Assembly: GCA_020860885.1 (NCBI GenBank)
Contig: JAJBTS010000005.1
Location: 1-6,384 of the forward strand
Reading direction: 5' to 3'
DNA length: 6,384 nucleotides
From: Bacteroidales bacterium
GTDB lineage: Bacteria > Bacteroidota > Bacteroidia > Bacteroidales > Azobacteroidaceae
The notes beneath the pieces were generated by a model. That model was not told where the DNA came from, searched no databases, and was given only the letters and a program-made list of their open reading frames with translations. The position numbers were made by a program, and so were the translations under genes. How positions within the stretch are numbered: position 1 is the stretch's first letter; every line of letters starts with the position of its first letter. Shown here piece by piece: positions 5,992 through 6,384 of this stretch.

Positions 5992-6384
5992 TTAAGAAGA
6001 TATTAGTATTTTGTAATATTCCACGTCTTTTCCTATCTTTGATATCGCAGGATATTGTTCAAAGTGAATATTATTTTTCAATTTCTCTTTAAAAGTCTTA
6101 CGGTCATTGTATAATTCTATAATTTTCGTTGTATTTCCATTTAATTTCTTTTTCTCTTCATCTAATATCCACTCACAAACATCCCTTCCTAAAGAAACAC
6201 ACAAAGAATAAATGTTATGTCCCCTTAAAAAGAGATAAACATTCTCCTCTCTGATGCCTAACAAGCGCAAGCGCTGTTTTTCTTTTTCAATATTGATGGA
6301 ATAATACAATTTACGAATCTTACGAATCTTATTTTTAACTTTGGCTTTTAATAAGCTTAAATATTTTTTTGACTGGTTCTTTAT
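5992..6384 (-). CDS. C-terminal part of a DUF4435-like protein (partial)
   Basis: The frame is open from the right edge of the window to TAA at 5994-5992, giving 130 residues of a larger protein whose N-terminus lies outside. The visible part starts with a very basic stretch (KAKVKNKIRKIRK) and continues with IEKEKQRLRLLGIREENVYLFLRGHNIY. It ends in a charged tail. The pattern 'LG(V/I)..(E/T).YLF..GH.(L/I)' following a lysine-rich helix recalls the C-terminus of Bacteroidales DUF4435 proteins, a TOPRIM-related family of unknown role. I base this on remembered similarity, and the diagnostic N-terminal half is not visible. An in-frame TTG at 6309 could be taken as a start, but the frame runs on without a stop, so an internal position is more likely. 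rsmD starts 10 bases downstream, suggesting one transcript. No function can be stated. Confidence 0.5.
   Translation of the reverse strand: MKNQSKKYLSLLKAKVKNKIRKIRKLYYSINIEKEKQRLRLLGIREENVYLFLRGHNIYSLCVSLGRDVCEWILDEEKKKLNGNTTKIIELYNDRKTFKEKLKNNIHFEQYPAISKIGKDVEYYKILISS
6311..6328. repeat. Two-copy 9-bp tandem repeat inside the DUF4435-like gene
   Basis: TTACGAATC occurs twice in a row (6311-6319, 6320-6328), followed by a partial TT. On the minus strand it encodes a repeated Lys-Ile-Arg. A change in copy number would keep the reading frame and alter only the length of a basic stretch. Confidence 0.7.

Noticed and set aside
1..6384. Mobile elements, CRISPR arrays, tRNA or rRNA genes
   Set aside because: I saw no transposase or integrase motifs, regularly spaced repeats, cloverleaf sequences or rRNA segments on either strand.

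Overview
The window looks like an ordinary chromosomal segment of an AT-rich member of the Bacteroidota, most likely order Bacteroidales. Three things point there. The protein families are typical of that group: FkpA/Mip-like FKBP isomerases with a 'SYA.G' N-terminal domain, an AsnC-type regulator ending in 'ISLRQSFKREIP', and a DEAD-box helicase starting 'KTFEELGV'. Several -7 boxes fit the Bacteroides pattern TAnnTTTG. The leaders are A/T-rich and mostly lack a Shine-Dalgarno sequence. I cannot name a genus.

Layout, left to right. Positions 1-218 hold a possible 3' end of an upstream gene and a promoter. Two tandem FKBP-type peptidyl-prolyl isomerases follow (219-825 and 845-1729, +): a cytoplasmic form interrupted by a one-base frameshift, then an intact lipoprotein form. 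A 44-bp nested inverted repeat separates them from an Lrp/AsnC regulator (1817-2278, +), which ends at a terminator-like hairpin. Next are a lipoprotein of the Tyr/Ser phosphatase family (2447-3505, +) and a DEAD-box RNA helicase with a DbpA-type RNA-binding domain (3595-5346, +; TTG start). Converging from the right on the minus strand are rsmD (5981-5444), again broken by one base, and upstream of it the C-terminal part of a protein resembling the DUF4435 family (6384-5992, running off the window). A 12-bp inverted repeat lies between the convergent helicase and rsmD genes.

The genes are mainly housekeeping: protein folding in cytoplasm and envelope, RNA remodelling and 16S rRNA methylation. 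The two FKBP genes probably form one transcription unit. The rsmD pair probably forms another. The regulator, phosphatase and helicase appear to be separate units. No tRNA, rRNA, CRISPR, insertion sequence or phage gene was seen, and no gene-free stretch exceeds 300 bases.

The most notable observation is that both damaged genes are broken the same way: one surplus A in a run of seven A followed by G, with the remaining reading frame fully conserved. This suggests recent homopolymer slippage, a sequencing or assembly artefact, or, less likely, expression through slippage. I found no convincing new biological system.
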